DNA of 64,000 nucleotides from Diprion similis (Eukaryota; Arthropoda; Insecta; Hymenoptera; Diprionidae). Position 1 is the stretch's first letter. Each line of letters opens with the position of its first letter. The DNA lies in NCBI RefSeq assembly GCF_021155765.1, contig NC_060114.1:16067501-16131500 (forward strand), read 5' to 3'. The translations under genes were made by a program, and so were the position numbers. The notes beneath the pieces are model-generated. The model did not search any database. It saw only the letters and a program-made list of their open reading frames with translations, and was not told the origin of the DNA. This document shows, in pieces, positions 1 to 12,111 of the stretch.

Positions 1-757
1 CATGTATCGCTTGATCGTGTTCGCCGACGGTTCGTAGCCGTTGCTAAACCGCAGTCAGTCACTGTATACCCCCTAGTATATGGGGTATATGGTGTCTCTC
101 ACCTCGGCTGAACCGTTCGAAATCCCTTGGCAAATGCATTACGCGTCAGCGGCACAGGAGTAGCAATATCCTGAGCCGGTACGGTTGTTATAGACCGTCT
201 GGGATTATAATACATTACCAATTCGACGAGACGACCAACGATCGCCGTGATTCTCCTCTCACTCCGCTGGTACTGACAATGACAATGACAGTTATGACGT
301 TCCTTGACTTATTCGCCCATTAATTTTTGTGTCATTAATTTGAATTTTTATCTATTTCTTTATTTATTTTTATTACTTTGTTTTTTTTTTACCAATTTTT
401 TTTTGTTTTTGTTTTTCAATCTCATTTTCTTTTCACTAAACCGTCATTATGTTTAGCTATGAGGGACGAAGAGAAATCGAGAACGAAGCGATGCGAATGA
501 GTTACAATAACTGAGCAGTTGAAGAGTGAAAACTTATTTTAAGGAATACTAAAAGCCTATAAGTGAAATTAATTTTAAATCGCATCGTACGGAAAGAAAC
601 AGTTTTTCTTCGTTTTTAAAAATTGTCCGTTGCAGGCACTTACCTACAGCCTTTTTTTAATTCTCATCTTGAAACTTCGAAACGATCAGATAAAAACCGA
701 AAGAACATAAGATGTGTGCAAGTGCGGTGCAAATTATACTATACACTCTTATATACA

Positions 758-1130
758 TGGCGAATTTCTAACGACCGAATGTTTCTCGTCTGCTAAAACT
801 TAACGCGCATGCGCTAAAATCCGATAGCAGTTGTTTGCGAGGGTGACCAACCGTCGCGAACGTGAACTCAAAAATTTTCACAATCGTCGTTGGCAGTTGC
901 AAAAATTTAAAAGCTTGAACGAAAGTTCATCGCAATGTATATATAACCTCAAAATTTTTTACAACTGCCAATGAAAACTGTAAAAATTTTTGAGGTTATA
1001 TACATCGCGACGAACTTTCGTCGAAATTTATGACGGTTGGTCACCCTGGCAAACAACTGCTGTTGGATTGTAGCGCATGCGCATTGAATTTTAGCAGACG
1101 ACGGACCATTCGGTCGCCAGAAATTCACCC
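758..1130. mobile_element. Foldback MITE-like element, family A, copy 1
   Basis: The two ends are inverted copies of each other. The left end carries GCGAATTTCT followed by GACCGAATG, and the right end reads CATTCGGTC followed by AGAAATTCACCC. Inner arm blocks such as GGGTGACCAACCGTC and GCGCATGCGC recur in inverted orientation around 845-860 and 1033-1080, and the middle contains further inverted AACCTCAAAAATTTT blocks. No ORF of transposase size is present, so this is a non-autonomous element. Related copies lie at about 10086-10358 and 16576-16852. The superfamily is not determined and the ends are approximate. Confidence 0.7.
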
Positions 1131-1453
1131 TCCGCATATCGGCATACCAACATCGTTGGCGTGAAAATGACACACGCGTGACACTCGAACCTCGAAGTGA
1201 CTGCACGCGTTCAGGAAGAGAATAATACCTACCTAAGTTAAATGCAGAAATGGATGGAGAAGAGCTGGAACGAGATTCGAGTTTGGAGGGCGAATCAAAG
1301 TGGCGAAAGGGGGAAGCTCACTGGCTACACCTATTGCCGTGCTGCTTCAACGAATTCGCTACTTGAAAGACCATTGTATTTATCTTTTTGTACCTCGCAT
1401 CGCGGTATCGATTGTTTGCAGATATATATATATATATATATATTAATACATAT

Positions 1454-2114
1454 AGGGTATGCCACATCAACTCGACCAGTGTTAAACACCGACCATCTCA
1501 AAATCATTTCACATATTTTTCTAACATTCTACTCGGTAAAAAACGCGACTTGAATTTTTTTCAAATTTTTTTATCAACCCGTTTATTTTCTATAAGTATT
1601 TCAAATCGATTGCGAATGCCCATTCTTAAAAATCTGAAGAAATTCTTAAAAATCCAGTGAATGTCACAAAACATCCCCCGTTAAGGAAAACGTAGGCCCA
1701 ATTTTTTTTCTATTTTTTTCATCACTAACTCGAGATTTTGAAATTTTAAAACCCACAATTAACACAGGATCAAATCTAAAATCGTCAAATGAGAATCAAT
1801 TTTGGCTAGTAAAGATAATTTTGGATTTAAAAATTTCAAAATGCCGAATTGGGTGATAAAAAAAATGGAAGATAAATTCAGCCCGCGTTTCCCTCTGGCG
1901 GGGGGGGGGCTTGATTTTCAATTTTTTTTTCAGATTTCGATAAATTGGCATTCGCAATCAATTTGAAATATTTATAAAAAATAAATGGGTTGATAAAAAA
2001 AATTTGAAAAAATTCGAGTCGCTTTTTTTTACCGAGTAGAATGTTAGAAAAAAATAGGAAATGATTTTGAGATGGTCGGGGCTTAACACTGCTCTAGTTG
2101 ACGTGGAATACCCC
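1454..2114. mobile_element. Large foldback element (about 660 bp)
   Basis: The left arm starts GGGTATGCCACATCAACTCG and the right arm ends with its diverged inverse complement, reading GTTGACGTGGAATACCCC. Long arm segments pair inversely: the block around CCGACCATCTCAAAATCATT (about 1489-1510) matches its inverse at about 2060-2085, and the block around AACCCGTTTATTTTC (about 1576-1592) matches the inverse at about 1978-1993. The short ORFs inside are not recognisable proteins. It is consistent with a non-autonomous foldback DNA element; family unknown. A similar terminal motif occurs in inverse orientation near 3695-3732. Confidence 0.65.
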
Positions 2115-2338
2115 ATACATATGTACATCATATTATATACTTTCGACACATTTTGGCACGGTGTGTGCGTGTTTTGTACACGTGTAGATCATAGACCTCC
2201 TTGCTTATAATACGTCTACCGCTGCTTCTGCTTGCACGATGAGAGACGAGCGGACAGGCACACTTGTTACAATATTTACAGAGTCGTATACCCACCCCTC
2301 TGCTCTAGGGGTTCCTTACTCAACCCCCCGGATACTCG

Positions 2339-2370
<32 letters not shown>
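2339..2370 (+). repeat. C homopolymer, 32 bases
   Basis: This is an uninterrupted run of C, the longest G/C homopolymer in the window. Its complement is a potential G-quadruplex or triplex former. Its true length is unreliable in most sequencing data. Confidence 0.95.
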
Positions 2371-2536
2371 TTTTGCCTGTCGGTGGCAAGTGCCTGACGA
2401 TATCTATCCTCTAGATCCTTATTCGTTTCTTCATTTTTGCACTCCACTGTTGCTGTGCTGTTCCTGGATTTGCGGGGTGGGGGTTAAAACTTGGAAGGGT
2501 CAATATTTGGAATGGCAGATGTATAGAAAATTTCGA

Positions 2537-2682
2537 ACAAGTGAAAATAAAATAACGAAAGATGAATTGTTCGACATATTGAATTTTGAAAGTTTCATTG
2601 TTCAGTGGTCAGTATAATCAGTGACATTGTCGAAAATCACGATTTCGAACAATTCATTTTTTGTTATTTTATTTTAGCATGT
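2537..2682. repeat. Inverted repeat, about 145 bp
   Basis: The left arm contains AAAATAAAATAACGAAAGAT and GAATTGTTCGA. The right arm contains TCGAACAATTC followed by TTGTTATTTTATTTTAGC, which is the inverse complement. The loop is about 70 bp. It could be a small foldback element; no other copy was noticed. Confidence 0.55.
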
Positions 2683-3157
2683 TTTCAAATTCCGGTTTAT
2701 CGGTCATTCGAAATATTGAATTTTTCATGTTTTTGATCCCCAACCGGTTTGCCGAGAATTAAGTTTAGTTACAGCGGTTCGAAAATTACGTTTAAACGAG
2801 AGTTGACGAAAACATCGGGGAATCTCTGGTGATTCTTATTATCGTAGGTGTAATTTTGTAAATTTACAAATTTCGATCAATATTATACGGGGAAAAAATC
2901 ACTGTTGATCCAGTTATTCACAATCAGAGCATTTTTGCAACAAAGAAAAAAAAAAAAAAACTGCGCCAATCCCTCATTTAGCCTAGAAGGTGATAAATCC
3001 AACAGTTGTTTTTATTCCGTGTGTAAACTTTTGTAGGCCGCTTTATCAATCGACCGATTCTTTAAAGTGGTAATTTATACAAGATGGCTACACACCTGAA
3101 AAATCTGAAAAACCTGGAAATGTCAGTGAATGTGAAAGAGGTGTTTTTAATATTTTT

Positions 3158-3432
3158 GACCAAAACATTGTTTAAACCGTCTAAGAACCTCCAACGAAAT
3201 CTCAAAACTTTTGTTTTTCACTCGGACCATTTCTAGACCGGTTTCATGATGAAGTTGATAAAAAAAAAAAAAAAAAAAAAAATTGAATGTGCCAAAACAA
3301 ATATTTATAATATAAAATAGATAAAAATAGTTTCGTAATAGAACCGGTCTAAAAACGTTCTAGTTAAAAATAGAAGTTTTGAGAATTTTTCTCGAATTTT
3401 CAGACCGTTAAAATAATGTTTTAGTTCACCCA
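3158..3432. repeat. Inverted-repeat element with A-tract at its centre
   Basis: Arms about 100 bp long pair inversely around a central A-run at about 3260-3280. Examples are TCTAGACCGGTTTCATGATG on the left against AATAGAACCGGTCTA on the right, CTCAAAACTTTTG against AGAAGTTTTGAG, and AAAACATTGTTTAAACCGTC against GACCGTTAAAATAATGTTTT. It is non-coding. The sequence just upstream carries the short motif AAACCTGGAAATGTCA, which also recurs at 19.2-19.5 kb, so a larger composite repeat from about 3090 to 3730 is possible. Confidence 0.5.
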
Positions 3433-3969
3433 AAAAAAAAAAAAAATGAAAGTGCTATCAAAAATGAAAAAAGGCCCATCGTAAGCGCGGTCTTGAAATA
3501 TCTGGAATAAAAAATGCAGTTTCTGAGAACTTTTTGAAAATTTTGAAAAAATTTCCTCTAAAAGTTACTTTAATTATTTATAAATAATTGACCGATTGAA
3601 TAAAAAAATCTGAAAAAATTCAGAGTACCATTTCAGAGTTTGTACAGTTGCAGAAAATATTAAAAAAAAAAAAAATCAGAAATGGTGAAGGTGGTCAGAC
3701 GTTGGTCGGGTTCGCATGAAATTCCCCATATACATATATACATTCATCGACTATATATTCCCCGGATAGCAATAGCGATACCGCATGATAAGCGATTGGT
3801 GGTATAAAGTCGGCGGACAATTGGTATCGCGAAATTACAACCTGTCACACCAACCCTGCAGGATTGAAATCAACGAGGCGATCTTCACGCACGTTCGAAT
3901 CGGGCGCTGCCGGCATCATCGGTTGATCGAGATTGCGATCTATCATTGAATGTTTGCGGGGGCGGGGGA

Positions 3970-3983
3970 GGGGGGGGGGGGGG
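3970..3983 (+). repeat. G homopolymer, 14 bases, in a G-rich tract
   Basis: Uninterrupted run of G inside a purine-rich segment (about 3956-4076) of GGGGGAG and AAGGGA-type repeats. Confidence 0.9.
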
Positions 3984-4151
3984 CACAAATACATTGAATT
4001 TATTTATCATCCCCCGTCACGTAGTAAGGGAAGAAGGATGAAGGGATGAAGGAAAGAAGGGAGCAAGGGAGGGGATGCACGCCCGGACTGGCAATCACTA
4101 CCCCGCGTCAGCCATTAGCTAACCATATGATTATTTCATAGTACCTACCCC

Positions 4152-4175
4152 CCTCTCTCTCTCTCTCTCTCTCTC
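4152..4175 (+). repeat. CT microsatellite
   Basis: Uninterrupted CT dinucleotide run of about 12 units. Confidence 0.9.
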
Positions 4176-5114
4176 CAGTGTTACAGGGGTGCATATCTTT
4201 GCCTGCCTGACTCCCCCTTTCTTCCCTTCTTTCACTTTCTTTACGCAATCCTCGGAACACACCGTCAACCGAATTGCTGAGTTCGATGTTATAGAAACGA
4301 TGGCAATTATAATTGAAGGGACTGTGAAAAAATGTTGCTGCTTCTTTGTTCTTGTTTTTGTTTTTTTCTTTTTTGTTTTTAATGATATGATCAAAGATTT
4401 AGGCACGATGGCGATCTTTTGCCTTCGAGATCAAGTTGAGATGGCCTGATGAAATATTGATACCGTTTTTTTCCTTTTTCGGACCGCGGTGTTTAGGAAG
4501 AATCGCTATGTTTTTGGAAAATTTAAATTTACTGCCTTTGAACGGATATATACGTACATGTAGGAAGTGTTTTTGTTCGTTTCGCTTTTTTTTTTCTTTT
4601 TTTTTCAAAAAAAGATTGACACAAATAATCGTCAAAGACAGACTGACGATGAATTTGAAACTGCATGTCTGCGATACGATTTTATTGAAAAAAATATATG
4701 TATATACGCAAGCTGTTCGATTCTATAACGTAACTTTATAGACGATAAGAAATCTGTTTTTTCGTCAAATGATCACCCAGTGCATCCAATTTTTGGTTCG
4801 CTTTTCTTTTCTTTTTTTTTCTCTTCTTCTTTCTTTTGTCTGTAAACGTTAATTATTGATACTATAAAATTTACGTATAATTCTAATTTGAGATGATTTA
4901 TTGCAATAAATATGACACAAGAGCTTGCAAATGAAATGTTCAAATTCTTCCACGCGGTCATATTTCGAATTCCTATATATTGGTATTTCTATGTGCCCCG
5001 TGTATTTTTCCCCCTTCTCTCGAGTCACCCTCTCGGAATGATATTAAATATTCATGTTGTTATACGGGGAGAAGTTTCGGGGCGGAGGGAAATTGCTAAT
5101 CTTCTAGTAGGTTA

Positions 5115-5147
5115 GCTGCTGCTGCTGCTGCTACTGCTGCTGCTGCT
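5115..5147 (+). repeat. GCT trinucleotide microsatellite
   Basis: Run of GCT units with one ACT interruption. It is not in a recognisable reading frame of a gene. Confidence 0.9.
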
Positions 5148-5503
5148 ATCGCAATGGGTATGATTCAAACACGCGTAAGCTCTTCGGATCGACGCGGTGC
5201 ATTCTATTAACGAATTTATTTAATCCAAGTTATTACACCCGGAGTACTCTCACACGTGCTTATATCTATTTATTATACCTATTATTACGTATTTACTTAA
5301 GACCCAGAGATATATGTATGTATTGTAGTAACACAGTATAATTGCATGCGAAATTTTTTACACGATTGCATTTATACTTATACGCTTGTCGTAGGTATAT
5401 TTAATTTATATCAGCCCGTTTCATGTAATTCAATTTTCACATTCGAAGTTCTTTTTTTTTTCAATTAAAAAAAGTTCATTCGAAGATTTCAATTCTCGCT
5501 GAG

Positions 5504-5823
5504 CACTGACGGATTCCTTACAAAGAAATAAGACTAACATTACTCTTGACAATTTTTATTTAAAGCAACGGTTTTTGAGTTAAAGCTGTTTGAAGTTCAC
5601 CAATCACGGCGCGCAGATTGGGCCGGACGCACGAGCCTAGCGCGAGGCTAGCGCATGCTGCATCGGGCTCAGCTACACTAGCCTCGCACTTGGCTCCCGC
5701 GCTCTGTCCCATCTGCGCCGTGATTGGTGGACTTCAAACGGTCCTAACTCAAAAACCGTTGCTTTAAAAAAAAATTGTCAAGAGTAATTTGATTCTCATT
5801 ACTTTACAAGGAATCCGTCAGTG
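5504..5823. mobile_element. Palindromic MITE-like element, 320 bp
   Basis: The terminal inverted repeats are nearly perfect: CACTGACGGATTCCTTACAA on the left and TTACAAGGAATCCGTCAGTG on the right. The arms continue inward with CTCTTGACAATTTTTATTTA / TTGTCAAGAG, AGCAACGGTTTTTGAGTTA / TAACTCAAAAACCGTTGCT and CACCAATCACGGCGCGCAGA / TCTGCGCCGTGATTGGTG. The GC-rich centre also pairs (CGCGAGGCTAGCGC region). No ORF of transposase size lies inside. The arms are nearly complementary over about 130 bp each, so this is a foldback element of unknown superfamily. Confidence 0.8.
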
Positions 5824-8165
5824 TCCCCAATCCGTCACCCTGTATACATTGTATAAACTTTTGTACAAAATTTCTAGACAACATGAAGAAGAAAAAGAAA
5901 ACTCGAGCAACATATGCTTGAGAAAAGTTAAAAATTTGTCATTAAAAGACTGAAGTTGGAAGTAAAAATAAATGGAAAAAGATGGGGCGAGTAAGAGTTT
6001 GGGGAACCGTTAATGGCGAATTTTACGTCCCCAGACCTTTTAGCCTGAAAGCGGTAGAGTGTAGGGTATGTTATGTACGTATCTATAGTACTACCGACCC
6101 ACCACCACCCATATAACAGGGAAAAGTTGGAGCGAGTTCAAAAGCGTAGAAAAATTTATTAACGATAGGTAAAACGTTAAGTAGAATACTGTGCGGTACT
6201 CGAGATTCCGGACTGGCGGACGGATGGATATATGGACGGATGGTCGGACGGGGGTGAAATCCAGAAACGGCTGTTGGAGAGCATGCGCGTCGGGTTAAAA
6301 GGGTTGAAAGAAAAACTGGCACGCGACAGAACTTTTCTATTAACGCTGCAGCAACGCGATCCCAAGAAGGGTGCCGAATTGTTCCTGGATACATATATAG
6401 GTATATTGAACAGCGTATAAGACGTATACCTATATGTACGTGGCTCCATGGCGCAACGTCGAGGGTTAAACCATACACGCTGGTATATATTCACGTTTAC
6501 TCGTAGCTAGTTATGATTAGACGCGACAGTTGGCCTCCTCCACCAACACTGGGGGCTGAATCGGAACGCCGAAGGCTTGTGGCTCCCAATTTTTTCCCTC
6601 GTCGATTCTCTATGTCTGCATGTATGAAAAAGTTTCATAAAGTACAGTTTAAGTGCCGATGAGACTGTAATTTTCTTGGGTTTTGAGTTGAAATTTCAAC
6701 AGTTTAGAGTATAGATTTTCCTCTGCAATTATAATCATGCCAGACATTTTTATGGAGAGTTTAATTACTGACTCGAATTTTTGTTGCAACATTAATTGTA
6801 TCTGAAAATCAATTTTCACGCTAGTTTAACCTTTGAGCCGAAGCTTATAACTCGTGAACCTTTTGAAGCACTGATTTTGCGCAACTGGTACTTTTGGTCA
6901 GAATTCAAGATTCTACAAAATTTGGTCGAGTGTTATCGATTCGAAAAAATAATAACACCTTTCAGGTGTCATTTGAATGGAAAAATTTGGAATTCCGATA
7001 GAAAGATTCAAGAAACACCCTGACATGCACCCTGTGCGACACATCGTATGGACGTACTTTGAGCCCATTTGTGCAACTGGCTCTGGATAGCCGGAGAAAG
7101 AGCAGTCAAAAAAGAGAGACGGAGAGAGAAAATCTTTTTGCTCGGGGGTTGAAACGGTGAGGAGACTCGGGTGCATGGGGGTTCGATAATACGCACTGAC
7201 AGGCAAGCTTCGTTCGCTCTTCTCCCTTCATCCCCATGCCTTGTGTAGGAAATCTGGGATTGAGGGACGAGGCGCAACGCGGTGTGCAGTGCAGTGGTGT
7301 TTGTACGCGTAGCGATGAGGAAACAAGGCAGAAATTCACTACCCACTCACTCTGTAGCTGTGTATGTTTTGCAACAACGCTGCACAGCACAGCAAAGTGT
7401 ACTCAACGTCACACCCCTCCTTCTACGCAGAATTACCCACTGATGTTATAATCCTCTTACGCCCCGATTCCGCTTGCCTTTTTCAACTATTTCTTACTCT
7501 CTTATTATTCAAGCTTCGACAGATCCGTGAGCCAACGATTTATCACGTAATATATTCTTCTCGGGTTACAGGATGTCTAGGATTTTGGTTGAGTAATAAC
7601 AAAATCATGAGTAACGTCGCAATAATTATATGGAAGGGTATGGACACTTAATACTACCCGCCACATGTTGATCGTAAGGTTTAGACGAAGGCGATACCAC
7701 AACAGTGGGGCAGAAGACTAGAACATAAAATTTTGTTTCGTTGCATTCTTGATTTCAAGTGGCATGTTCTGGTGCCTTCTTTTAAGATAAAATTGTTCAG
7801 GGATCGAGTAACACGGCTCAGATATTTCGCACGTGTACACTATAGCATCACTGCTATATCAACATTTGAGAGTGACGATATAAAAGCAATTTATAAATTG
7901 GTAAAACTGTCATTTATCGGCAGAGATCGCTACAAATACTGAAGTACCAACTACTTAGTGATAACATAAAATATTCTATAATATCTTCAGTAGAAATCTT
8001 ATTATTATCTTTGGCTACAATTTCAATCCAATATGTATCCAAATTGTACAAGTTCATGAAACTGCCAACACCGAAGTAAAAACCTTCTCACTCCTTGTTC
8101 AATACCTACTCAACTCATTGTCAGTGAACCTAACCAAAACCTCTCTTGTCCTTTATCTGTTTCAG

Positions 8166-8595
8166 ATACTTAGTGGCCGGTGGTCTAGTCGAACGAGTGT
8201 CACGTCACAGTCGTTCCTTGATCGAGACTGACGTCTTCCAAGACCAGGAGTACGAGGCACCATTGATGGTTGCCTCCTTCGAGCTTCTCTCCAGGGTCTG
8301 TTGTCACCTGTGTCGGTGTTCAGGCCAGGAACACAATGCTCAGGGTGCGGAGGGTGGTGGACCCGGGGAACAAACCTCCGCCCGTAATCACCTCCTAGTA
8401 AGTCTTGCGGCGACTGAAGGGGCGGGAGCAGTAGGAGTTCTGTACGCCGCTCTCGTACTGTCTGGACACAGTCTTCAGAAGAGCTCTTCACCCACCCCAA
8501 ACCAAACCACACTGTCAACACCAGCCAGGAATCTTGCACTCCGGGCTCTCACTCTACTCAGGCACTTTGCTGAGATGGATTTGCCCAAGATGCAG
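8166..8595 (+). CDS. Scaper: SCAPER homologue, C-terminal region, first visible coding exon
   Basis: This is the first of four coding exons for the C-terminal part of SCAPER (S-phase cyclin A-associated protein in the ER), an ER-associated protein that binds cyclin A/CDK2 in mammals and is also linked to cilia. The exon is preceded by the acceptor TTTCAG and followed by the donor GTTAGT. It begins with the last base of a split codon and ends on a codon boundary, giving 143 full codons. The product reads YLVAGGLVERVSRHSRSLIE near the start and RALTLLRHFAEMDLPKMQ at the end, an alpha-helical pattern as in the SCAPER C-terminus. A low-complexity Gly/Gln/Ser insert lies in the middle. The upstream zinc-finger and coiled-coil exons are not visible, so the gene is partial here. 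Identification is by remembered family similarity, strengthened by the later exons. Confidence 0.85.
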
Positions 8596-9666
8596 GTTAG
8601 TCCACGTCGATTTCATGTTGTACCATTTATAGTGCCATGTATCTAGGTATCTAGGCGTCGATTAGAGATGGCATCGGGAGTCCGGATATTCTAACCTCGC
8701 AGGATCTGGCATTTCGAACAGAATGTGCCGGAACATGATTGCTGCGCTAATCAGAGTTGCGGAGCCTTGATTCGGAAGTGGAAAGAAAACCAAGCAGAAA
8801 CACGGAATTTATTATTCCTCATTGGGGAAAAAGCTTCTTCCCGAATAAAACAGTTACAGTATGGTCATCCTTGGCAAAAAGTTTCATTTGCCTTCCATGA
8901 ATGAAATGACATGAAAAGGTGTCCTACGTTCTAACCATCAACGAAAAACGATACGAAGCACTTGATGAAATTGACCATTTTTTCAACGCATCAGCGGTTG
9001 TTGGGATGATATTCACCGATCACAACAGGTCTGAAATACGGTACCCGGTGTATTGACCTTCGGTTTTAGGGTCGCACAGGTTGCGTACGGAGGCCGAGTA
9101 TCGCGTTACTTGGTTGCCGGGTTACTTACTTGATGTGGCTCTGGGGTTTGCTCGGCGGTCTCCCATTAGGCGTATCAAATGATAGAGATATCACTCGGCG
9201 GGTGGTGGTTATGGTCCTGCTGCCAGTCTCGACTGTCGAGCAACTCCCCCAGGGTAACCCCCGCCGAGTCTATGCGGTGATCAAACCGCGAATTGAATCC
9301 CGCCCTCTTCGTTGGTCTCGCTGTAGCTACTGCCCCCACAGGAGACCCGGCGCTCCTTATTTTTCTCTCTCCGCACCCCGCAATGCCCCACGGGAGATCA
9401 CTCGATTATCCCTCTTTGCCCAGGAGAGCCCTAGACCGAGCATTTGGCGAAAAACTAACTGAAGGCTTATTATCAATTCTCTTTGCTTTCCCACGCGAGA
9501 CAAAGCCGACTCGTTTCGCCTTGCGGTTGCGGGTGATAGATGCAGAGGTGCCGAATCGGGCTGCCAACCATTCTCATGGCGAAAAGAGAATATTGTTGCA
9601 ATGATATTAATTTTTCTTTATTTCACTTTTCTTTCATGTGTATCATCGATATGCGTAACAACGCAG
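8596..9666 (+). other. Scaper intron (1.07 kb)
   Basis: Bounded by the donor GTTAGT and the acceptor ACGCAG. It is phase 0. Short ORFs at 9130-9604 overlap each other in different frames and resemble no protein. I see no repeat of note. Confidence 0.8.
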
Positions 9667-9843
9667 GAATTCCTCGGCGCTGAAGCAACTAGTCTACAAT
9701 TTCGTCTGATCGCTAGTCATCTGATCGGACGAATGTCTCGAGAGTCACACACTGCTGAGAAACAGGATGCCGACAGCAGGCTGATATTGTCCGAGCTTTT
9801 CTCCGTCCTTGGATACTTCGCCGTCAACAACCGGGAGAACCAG
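9667..9843 (+). CDS. Scaper: SCAPER homologue, second visible coding exon
   Basis: This 59-codon exon has acceptor ACGCAG and donor GTGAGA and is phase 0 at both ends. It encodes EFLGAEATSLQFRLIASHLI at the start and FSVLGYFAVNNRENQ at the end. The pattern of SLQFRxIASxL followed by a stretch ending GYFxVNNxxNQ is the most recognisable block of the SCAPER C-terminal region. It joins directly after the DLPKMQ end of the previous exon and leads into IVLQSG of the next. No frameshift or stop interrupts it. Confidence 0.9.
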
Positions 9844-10085
9844 GTGAGACCAAACCTCCCCCTCCCCCCTCTACCTTCTCCCATATTCTATCCCAATTAT
9901 CCCTCGCGTGTGTCCCAGACTAAAAGAGTGTGTTTTTGCTTAACGTGGTTTTGACGGTAGTTCATTCCGAGATTGATGAGGTCGGAATGTTGACATTGGA
10001 AATTCCGGTCAGCATTTAGAGTCAAGTACTCTATTGTACTTTGACCACATAAGATGATATATAACTAGCGATGCACGTATTATAC

Positions 10086-10358
10086 AGAGTGATTATATAA
10101 CGGCCGAATGGTCCATTGTATGCTACAATGTGATGCGCACGCGCTAAAGTCCAAAAGTAGTTTTTTTGCCAGGGTGACCAACCGTCATGAACGTAACCTC
10201 AAAAATTTTGACAGTAGTCACTGGTAGTTCCGTTTAACACCGATAACTATGAAAATTTTTGAGGTTACATACGTCGCGACGAATTGTCATCTGAATTTAT
10301 AACGGTTGGTTGCCCTGCCAAACAACCGCTCTCGACTTTTTTCGCGCATGCGCATGCA
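10086..10358. mobile_element. Foldback MITE-like element, family A, copy 2
   Basis: It shares GGCCGAATGGTCCATTG, GCCAGGGTGACCAACCGTCA, AACCTCAAAAATTTT and CGCGCATGCGCATGC blocks with the copy at 758-1130, in the same order. The inner AACCTCAAAAATTTT and AAATTTTTGAGGTTA blocks face each other. The right end seems truncated after the GCATGCGCATGC block. Confidence 0.6.
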
Positions 10359-11750
10359 AAGCCTGGCAAATGGTTTAAGATTGGTTTATCCGAGTGGTTG
10401 AAACGTAGCTTAGAAATCCTCTGAGCAATGAGCTGACCAACTGACTGAATGACGGGGATGACTTGGGAGGCCGCGCGTTTCGAATTCCACAGTTAGATTG
10501 CGAGGTCGTCTAAGAGGCGCAGGTATTTCTTCTTATCAAGGGAACTGCTACCTGCGCCTGTTATACCAACACAGGTCGATTGTCCGACCTGTAGGATTTT
10601 TATATCCCTACCCATGGCGCTGTGCTTTGCAACCAGTTGCAGTCAGTCAGTCAGTCAGACTCGTTAAGATACCGTTCAGGCGCCAGCTAAAAACTAACCC
10701 GTCTATCATAGAGCTGCAGCTGTAAACGGACGAAAATCATATCGATCGGTTAGCTCGAATACTCGATGCCGCGCTAGACTCAAAGTACCATAAAACACCC
10801 TCGTTACCCGGTTACCTCAGTTAAAAGCCACCACTAAAATGATCGTTTCAAGGATATTTTTTTTTTTTTTTTTTTTAAAGGAAGTGTTCGATTACCCGCT
10901 TATATTAGGTTGTATCTTCTACCATGAAACATGTTCACCACTCATTCCATATCTTGTTCTCTCGTTAGCACTCGGTTCAATTCTTTGTTCTGTACGTGTG
11001 TATACACGGGGAACCGAGAGATGTGTGTAGTGTGTGTAAACAGATGAGAATGAATACAGCCGGCTCTGCACTCATTGTTTGTCTTTATATGAAAAATCTC
11101 GTCTATATGCAAAGCTCCGATGCTAAGCTCGATGCGTCAAGGAGGCTTCGAGCCCGGAAACCCACGGGAGTTGGTTAATTAATAAAAACAAAATCCACTG
11201 TATAACCTACGTGCAATTATCCACCGGAACGCTGCATCGTTCGCGTTTTAACAAATTTCGAACACTATATAAGCTAGGCGATGTTGCGTACAGCAGAATT
11301 TATATGTATACGTTTTTGTTGTACTGACTTATTTTTAAACACTTTCCAAAGTCTCGTAAAATTATGAAAATCTCAGTCAGACAGTCTGCTTCGAGCAATT
11401 AAATGATTTTATGGAATGCCCTATAATATACATGTATATATATGTATATCTATAAACCCGCGCGACGTGGGACGAAGAAGAAAAATGAGAATCTTTGAGG
11501 TATAATTTTTCTGCCGAGAAGGGGGAAAACGGCACACAGATGAAGGAAGATGAGAGGATGATTTGAGAGTGGAGGCTGAGAGAGATGGGATAGAGAGTCG
11601 GGCAGTGAAGGATCCGTTAGACACAACACACTCAGTCGAGATTTCTCTCCGCGCTATAACAGCCATCTTGCATCGACGGAAGAGAGCAAAAGTAGTAAAG
11701 ATATATTTATACGTACGCGTACCTACATTCGCCGTTCTCGACTTCTCTCT

Positions 11751-11773
11751 CTTCTTCTTCTTCTTCTTCTTCT
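11751..11773 (+). repeat. CTT trinucleotide microsatellite
   Basis: Run of about 7-8 CTT units within a Scaper intron. Confidence 0.9.
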
Positions 11774-11818
11774 CTCCTCCAGAGAGTGAGAGGGAGAGAG
11801 TTGTGTTTCACACTTATA

Positions 11819-11842
11819 CACACACACACACACACACACACA
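11819..11842 (+). repeat. AC dinucleotide microsatellite
   Basis: Run of about 12 CA/AC units within a Scaper intron. Confidence 0.9.
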
Positions 11843-12111
11843 TGTATATGACTCGTTGACGCGTACACCGTTAAGTCTTGCTGCAGAGACGTCGGATGGG
11901 GCGCCAGTTAGAAACGCGTTGAGTGCATCGTTGACGGGGTGCATTAATCTTAACGCTGTTACTTTTTACATCAAACCCTGCACGTCGTCGAGCTATGTTG
12001 AAGAGAGTCTGCAATGGCACACCGAACCAAACCGAAGCCGCGATGCTGCAGAGCCTCCGGAAGTTACTGCGCGCACATGTGTACGCGTAAAATGGATGAA
12101 TGCTTAACCTT

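Larger units (their letters stand above)
1..8165. other. Repeat-rich non-coding DNA upstream of the first visible Scaper exon
   Basis: I recognise no coding exon in this 8.2 kb. The first Scaper exon in the window begins with the third base of a codon at 8166, so at least one more upstream exon must exist. This stretch is therefore most likely a large Scaper intron, or contains short exons I cannot recognise. It holds foldback elements (about 758-1130, 1454-2114, 2537-2682, 3158-3432 and 5504-5823), a C32 run, a G14 run, a CT microsatellite and a CTG microsatellite, in AT-rich filler. The intron assignment is inference from the splice phase. Confidence 0.5.

Noticed and set aside
6232..6420. 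62-codon + strand ORF with a helical, Leu/Lys-rich look, considered as an upstream Scaper exon
   Set aside because: There is no convincing acceptor or donor in the needed phase, and minus-strand frames overlap it. It cannot be tied to SCAPER without a search.
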